From the NCBI RefSeq assembly GCF_002432345.1, contig NZ_DJDT01000268.1, forward strand, positions 1 through 19,939: 19,939 nt of DNA. Direction: 5' to 3'. Under the pieces are notes generated by a model, which saw only the letters and a program-made list of their open reading frames with translations, did no database searches and was not told where the DNA came from. Shown here piece by piece: positions 6,884 through 15,314 of this stretch (positions within the stretch are counted from its first letter, which is position 1; each line of letters opens with the position of its first letter). A program made the translations under genes and the position numbers. This DNA is from Pedobacter sp. UBA5917 (GTDB taxonomy: Bacteria > Bacteroidota > Bacteroidia > Sphingobacteriales > Sphingobacteriaceae).

Positions 6884-8452
6884 TTATTTGAATGTTGGAT
6901 TACAGGCTATCACGCTGCTCCGTACGGTTGATGCATATTGTGTAAAGTTCTTTTCGAAATCGTTGGCCAGTTTTTTCATGCGTTCCAAATAATCGCTGTC
7001 ATTCTGGTATGTTTTATAAGGATTAAGTATCTCCGTTGGTACATTTTCGCACTGGATAGGCACGGCCAGGTCAAAAAATGGAAAAACTTCAAAAGGCATT
7101 TGATCCAGCAGTCCATTTAATGCTGCATTTACCATTTTCCGTGTGTGCGAAAGGCTGATGCGTTTACCCTGATGAAAAGGTAAACCGCACCAACCGGTAT
7201 TCACTAACCAGACTTTAATTTCGTGTTCCCTTAGTTTTGTACCCAGCATTTCGGCATATACATTTGGGTTTAAAGGCAAAAATGGTGCGCCAAAACAGGT
7301 ACTAAAGGTTGGTTTTGGCGATTTTATCCCAGTTTCCGTTCCCGCGACTTTAGAAGTATAACCACTTAAAAAATAATACTCAGCCTGTTCGATACTGAGT
7401 TTACTGATGGGGGGCAATACACCTGTAGCATCGCAGGTGAGGAAAAATATGTTTTTGGGGATTCCGCCCACCGATGGTTTGGCAATCCTATCGATAAATG
7501 AAATAGGGTAACTTACGCGTGTATTTTCGGTGATACTGCTATCGTTAAAATCGATTTCGTCGCTATTTGGCTTAAAAATTACATTTTCTACCAATGCACC
7601 ATGGCGTAGGGCGGCGAAGATTTCGGGTTCATGTTCAGCGTTTAAACCAATGGTTTTGGCATAACAACCACCTTCAAAATTAAATACAGCATCTTTACTC
7701 CAGCCATGTTCATCGTCGCCGATAAGCCATCGTTGCGGATCGGTACTTAAAGTGGTTTTGCCTGTGCCGCTTAAGCCAAAAAATAATGCTGTATCGCCTT
7801 CTGCGCCTATATTGGCACTACAATGCATACTCAATACATTATATTTAGAAGGCATTAAAAAGTTGAGTACGGTAAAAATTCCTTTTTTGATTTCGCCGGT
7901 ATAACCTGTACCACCGATCAGGATCATTTTTTTAGCAAAAGAAATTACCGAAAAATTCTTCGACCGCGTTCCGTGTTTGGCCGGATCTGCCTCGAAATCG
8001 GGTGCCTGAATAACCGTCCATTCGCCTATAATATTTCCTTCAGAAATTTCATCAGGCCTTAAAAACATATTGTAGGCAAACAGATTGGCCGAAGCGCTTT
8101 GCGTAATTACGTTGATCTTTAAACGGTAATCGGCGTGTGCACCTGCATAACATACGCGTTGAAAAATTTCATGCTGATTATTTATAAAAGACAGTAAATC
8201 TTCTTTCAGCACTACAAAATAATGCGCTTTTAAAGGAATATTGAAATCACTTTTCCAATCGGTAAGCGATATGCTCAACTCATCTTCCACCGTGAATTTA
8301 TCCAAGGGGCTTCTACCCGTAAAAGTGCCAGTGTTGATGCATAAGGCACCTGTATCATTCAGTTTTCCTTCTGCCAATAATGCCCTTTCAATAAGCTCGT
8401 CGGCAGGCAATTGTTGGTGTATAATGGTATTTTCGATCTGTATCATGCTCAT
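6884..8452 (-). CDS. pckA: Phosphoenolpyruvate carboxykinase (ATP)
   Basis: 522 aa, normal length. Catalyses oxaloacetate + ATP to PEP + CO2 + ADP, the entry step of gluconeogenesis from C4 acids, in the cytoplasm. Visible motifs: TGRSP with the substrate-binding Arg (45-49), YTGEIKKG (184-191), the P-loop GLSGTGKTTLS (226-236), metal-binding IGDDEHGW (244-251), EGGCYAK (260-266) and ENTRVSYPI. All key residues are present, so it should be active; the GTP-dependent enzyme has different motifs. Its ATG overlaps the stop of the upstream symporter by 1 nt (TAATG), tying PEPCK synthesis to carboxylate uptake. A second ATG two codons in (SM) is possible. Confidence 0.97.
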   Translation of the reverse strand: MSMIQIENTIIHQQLPADELIERALLAEGKLNDTGALCINTGTFTGRSPLDKFTVEDELSISLTDWKSDFNIPLKAHYFVVLKEDLLSFINNQHEIFQRVCYAGAHADYRLKINVITQSASANLFAYNMFLRPDEISEGNIIGEWTVIQAPDFEADPAKHGTRSKNFSVISFAKKMILIGGTGYTGEIKKGIFTVLNFLMPSKYNVLSMHCSANIGAEGDTALFFGLSGTGKTTLSTDPQRWLIGDDEHGWSKDAVFNFEGGCYAKTIGLNAEHEPEIFAALRHGALVENVIFKPNSDEIDFNDSSITENTRVSYPISFIDRIAKPSVGGIPKNIFFLTCDATGVLPPISKLSIEQAEYYFLSGYTSKVAGTETGIKSPKPTFSTCFGAPFLPLNPNVYAEMLGTKLREHEIKVWLVNTGWCGLPFHQGKRISLSHTRKMVNAALNGLLDQMPFEVFPFFDLAVPIQCENVPTEILNPYKTYQNDSDYLERMKKLANDFEKNFTQYASTVRSSVIACNPTFK

Positions 8453-9690
8453 TACTTCTTTTCAGGGTTTTCTACTGTAGCTAAATATTTTTGAACATCG
8501 ATTAATTTTTCACTTTTGGCAATCACCAATGTGGCAATGGTATTGCCGATTACGTTGATGATGGCCCTTCCTTCACTCATAAAACGATCTACGCCCACCA
8601 ATAGGGCCAAACCTTCGAGCGGAATAATTTTTAAGGCAGTTAGGGTAGAGGTAAGTACTAAAAAGCCACTTCCTGTTACACCTGCAGCGCCTTTGCTGGT
8701 GAGCATCAAGATGCCGATAATGGTGATTTCCTGCCCAAGAGTGAGGTTTACATGAAAAAGCTGGGCAAGGAAAACGACAGCTAAGCTGAGGTAAATACTG
8801 GTGCCATCGAGGTTAAAACTATAACCTGCCGGAACTACAAGCCCTACTACGCTTTTTTCGCAGCCGGCGGCTTCCAGCTTTTCCATAATGTTGGGTAAAA
8901 CAGCCTCGCTACTACTCGATCCGAGTACAATCAATAATTCGGATTTGATATACCTTAAAAGTTTCCATAAACTAAATCCGTTTGCTTTTAGTACCAGATA
9001 AAGTACAATAAAAATGAAGGCAGCACCGGTAATGTAGAAAGTGATGAGCAATTTGCCCAAAACCGCCAGGGTGGCAAAACCAAATTTGCCGATGGTGTAG
9101 GCCATTCCACCAAAAGCGCCTAAAGGGCTCACTTTGATCACGATGTGGAGGATATTGAACAATACCTGATTAATTTTCTCGAAACCGGCAATTACGCTAT
9201 CGCCAGCTGATTTCATTTTGCTCAAGGCAATGGCGAACAAAACACCGAAAAACAGTACCTGCACAATTTCCCCTTTGGCAAATGCTTCTACAATATTGCC
9301 GGGAACAATGTGGGCAATAAACTCTTTCCAGTCTATTTCTGCTCCATGTACAGCCTGTGCTGCTGCGGTAACGGGTTTTTCAACCCCTTCGCCCGGTTTA
9401 ATGATGTTGGCGATAACCAAACCGATGATAATGGCAATGGTGGTGATGATTTCGAAATAAACAATTGCCTTTAAACCCATTTTACCAACTTTTTTAATAT
9501 CGCCCGCTTTTGCAATCCCGATTACAATGCTCAGGAAAATAACAGGTGCAATGATCATTTTGATCATATTGATAAAGGTATCGCTGATGAGTTTGGCCGA
9601 TGGTGCGAATGAAGGGTAAAGGTACCCAACAATTACGCCAAGCACGATGGCAATTAATACCTGTACGTATAGTGTTTTTAAATATCTCAA
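8452..9690 (-). CDS. Dicarboxylate/amino acid:cation symporter (DctA/GltP family)
   Basis: 412-aa inner-membrane transporter of the DAACS family (SLC1 fold). Diagnostic segments: serine-rich hairpin loop GSSSSEAVLP (about 257-266), the NLDGT cation/substrate motif (293-297), and DRFMSEGRAIINVIGN (368-383), the substrate-binding end of TM8. Substrates are C4-dicarboxylates (succinate, fumarate, malate) or glutamate/aspartate with H+ or Na+. The direct coupling to PEPCK favours dicarboxylates. The start is TTG at 9690: no ATG is in frame before an upstream stop, and the next Met (42) would remove TM1. First gene of the symporter-pckA-SGNH-esterase unit; its promoter must lie between 9691 and the hairpin repeat, where I see no clear consensus. 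Confidence 0.92.
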   Translation of the reverse strand: MRYLKTLYVQVLIAIVLGVIVGYLYPSFAPSAKLISDTFINMIKMIIAPVIFLSIVIGIAKAGDIKKVGKMGLKAIVYFEIITTIAIIIGLVIANIIKPGEGVEKPVTAAAQAVHGAEIDWKEFIAHIVPGNIVEAFAKGEIVQVLFFGVLFAIALSKMKSAGDSVIAGFEKINQVLFNILHIVIKVSPLGAFGGMAYTIGKFGFATLAVLGKLLITFYITGAAFIFIVLYLVLKANGFSLWKLLRYIKSELLIVLGSSSSEAVLPNIMEKLEAAGCEKSVVGLVVPAGYSFNLDGTSIYLSLAVVFLAQLFHVNLTLGQEITIIGILMLTSKGAAGVTGSGFLVLTSTLTALKIIPLEGLALLVGVDRFMSEGRAIINVIGNTIATLVIAKSEKLIDVQKYLATVENPEKK

Positions 9691-9751
9691 CTTATTTCTG
9701 TTTTAGTTTATGTTTTTCTTGACTAATGAGATCGTTATGCTATTAATGCAT

Positions 9752-9825
9752 TTTGTCACGTTGAGCTTGTCGAAACGCTTTGCACGTAATCTAGCCTGAT
9801 CCTTCGACAAGCTCAGGATGACAAA
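9752..9825. repeat. Long imperfect inverted repeat (REP-like hairpin) between susD and the symporter
   Basis: Arms at 9752-9774 and 9803-9825 match at 20 of 23 positions, around a 28-bp centre; the core is TGAGCTTGTCGAA / TTCGACAAGCTCA. From memory, GACAAGCTCAGGATGAC-type intergenic elements are widespread in Sphingobacteriaceae genomes. It starts about 25 nt after the susD stop, so its transcript would fold into a long hairpin that could end transcription or protect the susCD 3' end. There is no T-run typical of an intrinsic terminator. Confidence 0.8.
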
Positions 9826-9849
9826 TTATAATAGATGCCCAACCATTTA

Positions 9850-11628
9850 TCAATGGTAACCTGGATTCTGTTTGAGCTTCCGACCGGTATTGGAGTCGAT
9901 AAAATCTTGTGGAAGCGGGAACAACACCGGAGTGTCGTAATCGTTCATTCCCCTGGCATTGCGGCCTGCTATTTCGTTGTATTTCCGTGTACGGCGTTTG
10001 AAATAATTGTTTACATCCCTTTCATCGCCACCTTTTTCCTGACTTACGCGCATCAAAGTATGTCTGCGTTCTTCTTCTGATAATAACTCACGACTACGTT
10101 CATCAAGAATGAAATCCAATCCACCGGTGGTTAAATCAGTAGTGGTGATGGAAACGGCATTAGAGCGATTCCTCACTTTATTGATCCAGGTAATCGAACC
10201 GCCCATATCGCCTAATTTGAACAGGGCCTCTGCATAAAGCAGGTAGGTATCGGAAAGGCGCAGATAGGATACGTCATTGTACGATTCGTCTGCATCGCCC
10301 CTCGAAGCAATGGTTTGCGTATAATCCCATTTGCGTGTGGTTGGCCATTTATAGTTTTGGATGGTGGTGCGATTATCATCCAGCATAGCGGTGGTTAAAG
10401 TGGTATCGATCGGTGTTTTACCACCCGATAAAAACTCTACAATATTGCCAGCGGCATTTTTTTCGTAAATTTTCCAGACCATGCTATAATCCGAGATCCT
10501 GTCGTCAACAGTGCCCTGATTTTTGTAATTATACAAACGGAGCGCACCTAATGAAGGTACACATCTGCCGGCACCTTTTCCGCCGTTTACCAGCCAGAAT
10601 ATCTGTGGCAGGGTTACGGCGCCACTTACATATTCGGGAGCATTTAGGTTACTCCTGCGGATTACTACATCATTAGAATAATAGTTTTTATAAGTGCTTT
10701 TGATGTAAATGGCCGAGGTACCATGCGATTCTACCTCCGGTTCGGTATTAACAAAAGCATAAAGTACTTCCTGGTTTCCTTGCGAATAAAATGGTGAACG
10801 GAATACATCGATAAAGGCACAGCCTGGTTTAGTGGCATTTGAGCCAAAACGGGTAGTCATCAGCTTATAGGCTGCACCTTCTACCAATGGCTGTAAAGCA
10901 TTTTTAGCTTCCTGTGGTTTATCCATGGCCAGGTAAAGTTCACCAAGATAATGGCGGGCCAATGCACCCGAAACAGCGGTATTTGAAGCGGCCCTTGCCG
11001 GAAGTTTTTCGGCGGCAAATTTTAGATCAGCTTCCATCACTGCACGTATTTCTGCAACAGGCGTGCGGTCCCAGTCTTTGCGGTAGTTTACCCCGTTAAT
11101 TTCTTCGGTAACCAGCGGTACTGCTCCAAAAGAGTAGGTGAGGTGGCGATAGGCCCAGGCCCTGAAAAAACGTGCCGTGGCTACAATCTCGTCCTTACTT
11201 CCGCTTCCCCAGTTTACCGATGGCGATTCGGCTCTGCTAATGATCATGTTCGAAGTGGTAACCATGCGGTACAGCCATTCGAAAGTGGCTTTAAATGGTT
11301 CGGCATCGGTTTGATCGATATTTTTTGGATAATACATAAATTTGAAAGAACTGTGCGAGTTATTACTCCATGAATTATCAACGCCACAGCTCCACATACT
11401 CTGCTGCACCAATGGTAAACTTCCGAAGCCTCCAAAAGCATCAACACGACGGTATTCATGGCGCATCATGCCCTGCAGAGCCGTTACCATAGTTTTAAAA
11501 CCGGTATAATTGACCAACAGGTTATCTGCATAGGTATTATCACGGGGTTCTTCCTGCAGAAATTCTTTTTTACAGCCTCCGATGCTAAACAGCATGATGG
11601 CTATCAAAATATAGATTAACTTTTTCAT
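9850..11628 (-). CDS. SusD/RagB-family outer-membrane lipoprotein
   Basis: 592 aa. Lipoprotein signal FSIGGC with Cys19 followed by KK; SusD proteins sit on the cell surface and bind glycan above the SusC pore. N-terminal SusD-like region from about 25; TPR-like helices in the first half (e.g. ATARFFRAWAYRHLTYSFGA). C-terminal RagB/SusD region with LRLSDTYLLYAEALFKLGD, INKVRNRS, LDERSRELLSEEERRHTLMR and the usual ending (FPLPQDFID...LKQNPGY). It starts 19 nt after the SusC stop and is surely cotranscribed. No glycoside hydrolase or lyase is adjacent, so the ligand cannot be assigned; the two secreted esterases downstream are the only hint of an acylated polymer. Confidence 0.95.
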   Translation of the reverse strand: MKKLIYILIAIMLFSIGGCKKEFLQEEPRDNTYADNLLVNYTGFKTMVTALQGMMRHEYRRVDAFGGFGSLPLVQQSMWSCGVDNSWSNNSHSSFKFMYYPKNIDQTDAEPFKATFEWLYRMVTTSNMIISRAESPSVNWGSGSKDEIVATARFFRAWAYRHLTYSFGAVPLVTEEINGVNYRKDWDRTPVAEIRAVMEADLKFAAEKLPARAASNTAVSGALARHYLGELYLAMDKPQEAKNALQPLVEGAAYKLMTTRFGSNATKPGCAFIDVFRSPFYSQGNQEVLYAFVNTEPEVESHGTSAIYIKSTYKNYYSNDVVIRRSNLNAPEYVSGAVTLPQIFWLVNGGKGAGRCVPSLGALRLYNYKNQGTVDDRISDYSMVWKIYEKNAAGNIVEFLSGGKTPIDTTLTTAMLDDNRTTIQNYKWPTTRKWDYTQTIASRGDADESYNDVSYLRLSDTYLLYAEALFKLGDMGGSITWINKVRNRSNAVSITTTDLTTGGLDFILDERSRELLSEEERRHTLMRVSQEKGGDERDVNNYFKRRTRKYNEIAGRNARGMNDYDTPVLFPLPQDFIDSNTGRKLKQNPGYH

Positions 11629-11647
11629 TGTTGTACGTCTAAATAAT

Positions 11648-14600
11648 TTACAATCCTACTTTTAAGCCCACTACATACGACCTCACCTGTGGTGCAGCAA
11701 GCTGACTTCCTATAAATTCAGGGTCGAGGCCTTTCCAGCTGGTCCATGTGGCCAGGTTTTTAATGTTTACAAAAACACTTAATCTTTCCAGGCGTATTTT
11801 GGTTAACAGATTAGCCGGAACTTTATAACCCAGTGTAATATCCTGCAAACGGATATAATCAGCCTTACGGTAATAGCCCGATTTTAATGGATTAACTGCA
11901 CCGTTCAGGTCGTTTTTTGGATAGGTATTGATCGGATTATCGGGCGTCCAGAATTCGCGGTTCAGTACGTTTTGTCTGTACGACATATCATTTTCATTCA
12001 ATAATACATCCCTTGCAGTAATGCCTTTAACACCATTGAGGAAGAAACTAAAGGTAAAATCCTTATAACTGAAGAAGTTTAACATGCTCATGGTAAAATC
12101 AGGAATGGTACGACCGATAAGCTGTCTATCAGCAGTGGTAATGCCATTTACACCATCAACATCCAGGTATTTTACGTTGCCTGGGATAGAGTAGATATAA
12201 CGCGGATCCTGTTGTCCGGTAGGATTAGCGGGGTTACTGATTTGCCAGATGCCATCAAAAACATAATCGTAGTTTACATTGATGGGCTGACCGATAAACC
12301 ACCTCGAACCTACATCATCAATTGGATTGCCATTCTGGTCGTAAATACCTACATCCTTGATTTTGGTATTGTAATGCGAGTAATTAAGGGTTGATGACCA
12401 GCTGAAATCTTTGGTACGGAAAATATTGAAGGTTAACTGTGCCTCATAGCCTGAGTTTGAGGTTTTACCGATATTTTCGGTAACTGAACTGGTACCGTTG
12501 ATGGATGGGATGGTACGGCTTAAAAGCAGATCGGAAGTATTAGACCAATAAGCATCAAATGTTCCTGTAATCCTGCCTTTAAACAGTTCGAAATCCAAAC
12601 CGGTATTTAAAGAAGTAGTAGTTTCCCAACCTAAATTTGGTGAAGCCAGTTGCAGCGGATAAAAGCCATAAAGTGCTTTATGATCATCGCTCAGGTAGTT
12701 AAAAGTGGCCAAACTTGGTAAGGTTACATAGGCATTTACAGCCTCGTTACCGTTTTTACCCCACGATAAGCGGTATTTTAAATTGGAAAGCACATTCGAT
12801 GCAGATGATTTTTTAAAGAACTCCTCATTCGAAATGTTCCAGCCCAATGCTACTGAAGGGAATATTCCGTATTTTGTATTTTCTCCAAATGCCGAAAAAC
12901 CATCACGGCGTACCGTTGCTGTTAACAGGTAACGGCTATCGTACGAATAGTTTAACCTTAACATCTGCGATTCGTGGTTCAGTTTAGAATAAGATGAAGT
13001 GCCGGATAATACACCCGCTTTTGAGGCCTGATAGTAATACATCACATCATTTGGAAAATCTTTTCCGGTTACCGAATTGTTTTCGTTCACCTTGCTCTGT
13101 GCCGAGTACAAACCGGTCGCAAAAATGCGGTGTTTGCCGAAATCGTGTTTGTAGGTTAGGATATTCTCTAAAATCCAATCGTTGTTTTCTGTATAACTGG
13201 TATTGAGCTCGCCGTTTGATTGGGCACCTTCATAGGTATTTCTTCCCCTGTAGTTTTTATAATTGTTGGCCTGATAAGTGTAACCGGTATTCAGTTTGTA
13301 GCTCAAACCCGGAATAAACGGCAGCGTAATATCGAAAGCATTATTGGTGATAATTTTAACCGTTTTATCGCTGTTAAGTTCGTTAATGGCGCTTAAAGGG
13401 TTTTTGGCAAAGGCAACGCTCGAATCTTCCCATGAGGAAAGCCTGATGTTTCCGTTGGCATCATAAGCTTCAGAAAGTGGGTTCATCCTGAATGCCCTTC
13501 CGAAATCAGGTGGCCAGCCATCCCTTACATAACGGCCCATTTGGGTATTGGTAGAGAACTTTAACCACGAAGTAAGGTTCTGATCGAGGTTAAACCTGAA
13601 ATTATCCCTTGTAAACTCATCGTTCATTGCTACACCCTCTGTATTGGAATGGTTAAAGGAAACGAAAAATTTGGTGCCTTTATTGCCACCGCTAAAAGAG
13701 AGGTTGTGCTGTTGTTTAAAGCCATTCTGCGTAGCTACATCGATCCAATTGGTAGATTGACCTGCATTGTGCATCCTCAGCTCGGTAGGGGTAATGGTAC
13801 CTAACCATGGCTCCGGATTGGCAGGCGTTGGTGTGGTGGTATTGGCAGCTTTAAGCGCTTCTATTTTATATTTCCAAAAGGTTTCGCCATCCATCATCTG
13901 TGGAATATTGATGGCTTTATCGAAAGAAACAAAACCATCGTAATTGATGCTCAGCTTTCCTTCGGTCCCTTTTTTAGTGGTGATGATAATTACACCATTT
14001 GCACCCCTTGCACCATAAATGGCTGATGAAGAAGCATCTTTAAGTACCTCAAGCGATTGGATATCGTTAGGGTTGATTTCAGAAAATGCGCCATCAAAAG
14101 GGATACCGTCTAAAATAATCAACGGCCTTGCATCAGCGGTGATGGATTTATCCCCCCTGATGCGGGTTACCGAAGAGCTACCTTCGGCATTTGAACCCGT
14201 GATAGAGATATTCAATCCAGGTACTGCCCCCTGTAATGCGTTTACAATGTTGGTTTGTGGCCGTTCTTCCAAAATTTTTGTATTCAGCGTAGCAACGGCA
14301 CCGGTAAGGTCTGATTTTTTCTGCGTTCCGTAACCTACCACCACTACATCGTTGAGGTTGGCAATGTTCGATTCCATCACTACGTTAATTTTATTGTTCT
14401 GTCCTACAAAAATTTCGCGGGGAGTAAAACCCACGTAAGAAAAAACAAGGGTTTCGCCCGTTTTGGCTTCTATGCTGAATTTTCCTTCACTGTTGGTTGT
14501 GGCAGGTTTGTTTTTGCCCTTAACCTGTACAATAACACCTACCAGCACTTCTTTGTCGGTATCGGTTACCGTACCTGTAACCAGCTGCTGGGCAAATGCC

Positions 14601-14701
14601 GGCACCATGCAAAATGCGCTGAGCAGTAAAGCGAGCAGGAGCGGCCTGGAGGCGCTCACAATACTCCAATACGTTTTTTTAGTTAAGTAATCCTTTATCA
14701 T
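11648..14701 (-). CDS. SusC/RagA-family TonB-dependent outer-membrane transporter
   Basis: 1017 aa from the ATG at 14701. A longer reading to 14782 would add 27 residues lacking signal-peptide character and run into a repeat element, so I reject it. Signal peptide to about AFA37. CarboxypepD-regulatory-like domain 41-112 (VTGTVTDTDKEVLVGVIVQV to VVMES). The SusC TonB-box-like DVVVVGYGTQKK starts at 118. Plug domain about 127-245, including the SusC signature DASSSAIYGARGANGVII. A 22-strand-type barrel fills the rest and ends in VVGLKVGL. No N-terminal STN domain, so FecR/ECF-sigma signalling is unlikely. It imports a large ligand using TonB-ExbBD energy, with the SusD lipoprotein encoded 19 nt downstream. 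Confidence 0.95.
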   Translation of the reverse strand: MIKDYLTKKTYWSIVSASRPLLLALLLSAFCMVPAFAQQLVTGTVTDTDKEVLVGVIVQVKGKNKPATTNSEGKFSIEAKTGETLVFSYVGFTPREIFVGQNNKINVVMESNIANLNDVVVVGYGTQKKSDLTGAVATLNTKILEERPQTNIVNALQGAVPGLNISITGSNAEGSSSVTRIRGDKSITADARPLIILDGIPFDGAFSEINPNDIQSLEVLKDASSSAIYGARGANGVIIITTKKGTEGKLSINYDGFVSFDKAINIPQMMDGETFWKYKIEALKAANTTTPTPANPEPWLGTITPTELRMHNAGQSTNWIDVATQNGFKQQHNLSFSGGNKGTKFFVSFNHSNTEGVAMNDEFTRDNFRFNLDQNLTSWLKFSTNTQMGRYVRDGWPPDFGRAFRMNPLSEAYDANGNIRLSSWEDSSVAFAKNPLSAINELNSDKTVKIITNNAFDITLPFIPGLSYKLNTGYTYQANNYKNYRGRNTYEGAQSNGELNTSYTENNDWILENILTYKHDFGKHRIFATGLYSAQSKVNENNSVTGKDFPNDVMYYYQASKAGVLSGTSSYSKLNHESQMLRLNYSYDSRYLLTATVRRDGFSAFGENTKYGIFPSVALGWNISNEEFFKKSSASNVLSNLKYRLSWGKNGNEAVNAYVTLPSLATFNYLSDDHKALYGFYPLQLASPNLGWETTTSLNTGLDFELFKGRITGTFDAYWSNTSDLLLSRTIPSINGTSSVTENIGKTSNSGYEAQLTFNIFRTKDFSWSSTLNYSHYNTKIKDVGIYDQNGNPIDDVGSRWFIGQPINVNYDYVFDGIWQISNPANPTGQQDPRYIYSIPGNVKYLDVDGVNGITTADRQLIGRTIPDFTMSMLNFFSYKDFTFSFFLNGVKGITARDVLLNENDMSYRQNVLNREFWTPDNPINTYPKNDLNGAVNPLKSGYYRKADYIRLQDITLGYKVPANLLTKIRLERLSVFVNIKNLATWTSWKGLDPEFIGSQLAAPQVRSYVVGLKVGL

Positions 14702-14760
14702 ATTTGGTTTTAATTTGGTTCTGTTTTCAGTGGTTGAGGGCGTGAGGGTATTATGAGCAT

Positions 14761-14887
14761 CGTCATTTCGAGCGGAGTGCAACGTAGTCGAGAACCCGAA
14801 GGCTCAGCGAAGCTAAATCTATCTCGAGATAGATCTTTCCCTGCCCGTAGCAGGCGGGCATTCCGCTACGCTTCAGTCGAGATGACG
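14761..14887. repeat. Composite intergenic repeat with nested palindromes upstream of susC
   Basis: Ends CGTCATTTCGA (14761-14771) and TCGAGATGACG (14877-14887) are inverted at 10 of 11 positions. Inside are a perfect 18-bp palindrome ATCTATCTCGAGATAGAT (14817-14834) and a TGCCCG/CGGGCA hairpin (14842-14847/14855-14860). It is C/G-richer than its flanks. Elements of the GTCATTTCGAGCGGAG...GTCGAGATGACG type are, from memory, dispersed in Pedobacter-like genomes, a different family from the element at 9752. It sits 60 bp before the susC start, so the susC promoter is either inside it or beyond it with a leader over 190 nt. Confidence 0.75.
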
Positions 14888-15239
14888 TGTTTTTCGATAA
14901 AAAAAATAGAAAATGGGATTGATTTTCTCATAATAATTGCTCTTGGTTTGGTTAGTTATTTTTGCCGTAAAATGCTCATGGTTTCAGGCTATCGAATTTT
15001 CAATAACCATCCGTCCAAAAGGGATGCATTTGTACCGCTATTTGGTTACACTAATTAAGGTGGGTTTTTTCACAATTCTTAATCAGATCGCATTTAGAAA
15101 TATCATAAATGATTTCTGAAACCGGTAGTAAAATTTCCGAAATTTATTTAATTTACTGATATTCATTTATTTGTATGTGTTTGTTGGTTCTGTGAATACT
15201 TGAATATAAGCCCTGATGTTGATTGAAATAATTTGTGGC
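14888..15239. other. Divergent intergenic region between susC and the 392-aa gene
   Basis: About 350 bp without a supportable gene. It should contain the susC promoter (leftward) and the promoter of the gene at 15315 (rightward). On the plus strand TATTTTTG (14957-14964) fits TAnnTTTG with a TTG 17 nt upstream (14937-14939), but it would give a ~340-nt leader. I see no good -7 element pointing toward susC. Confidence 0.4.
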
Positions 15240-15274
15240 TACGCAATATTTTGTTCATGTTTGTTAATTGCGTA
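15240..15274. promoter_or_regulatory. Inverted repeat TACGCAAT-N19-ATTGCGTA, candidate operator
   Basis: A perfect 8-bp inverted repeat: TACGCAAT at 15240-15247 and ATTGCGTA at 15267-15274. It ends 40 bp before the ATG of the 392-aa gene. Its right half lies in TTAATTGCGTA (15264-15274), which recurs exactly before the next gene (16524-16534). Placement and recurrence suggest a regulator binding site; no T-run supports a terminator. Confidence 0.45.
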
Positions 15275-15314
15275 ATCAGATATTAACGTAAATTCAAAAA
15301 AGGAATTTAAAAAA

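Noticed and set aside
14019..14333. 104-codon plus-strand open frame opposite susC
   Set aside because: It lies antisense to the conserved plug domain of SusC; composition is that of a shadow frame.
14761..14887. Palindromic repeat as a CRISPR array or an insertion sequence
   Set aside because: No regularly spaced direct repeats with unique spacers, and no transposase frame; it is a single composite intergenic element.
14753..15058. 101-codon plus-strand open frame across the repeat element
   Set aside because: Its first part is translated repeat DNA (MSIVISSGVQRSREPEGSAK), a typical spurious frame in such elements, and there is no start context or family resemblance.
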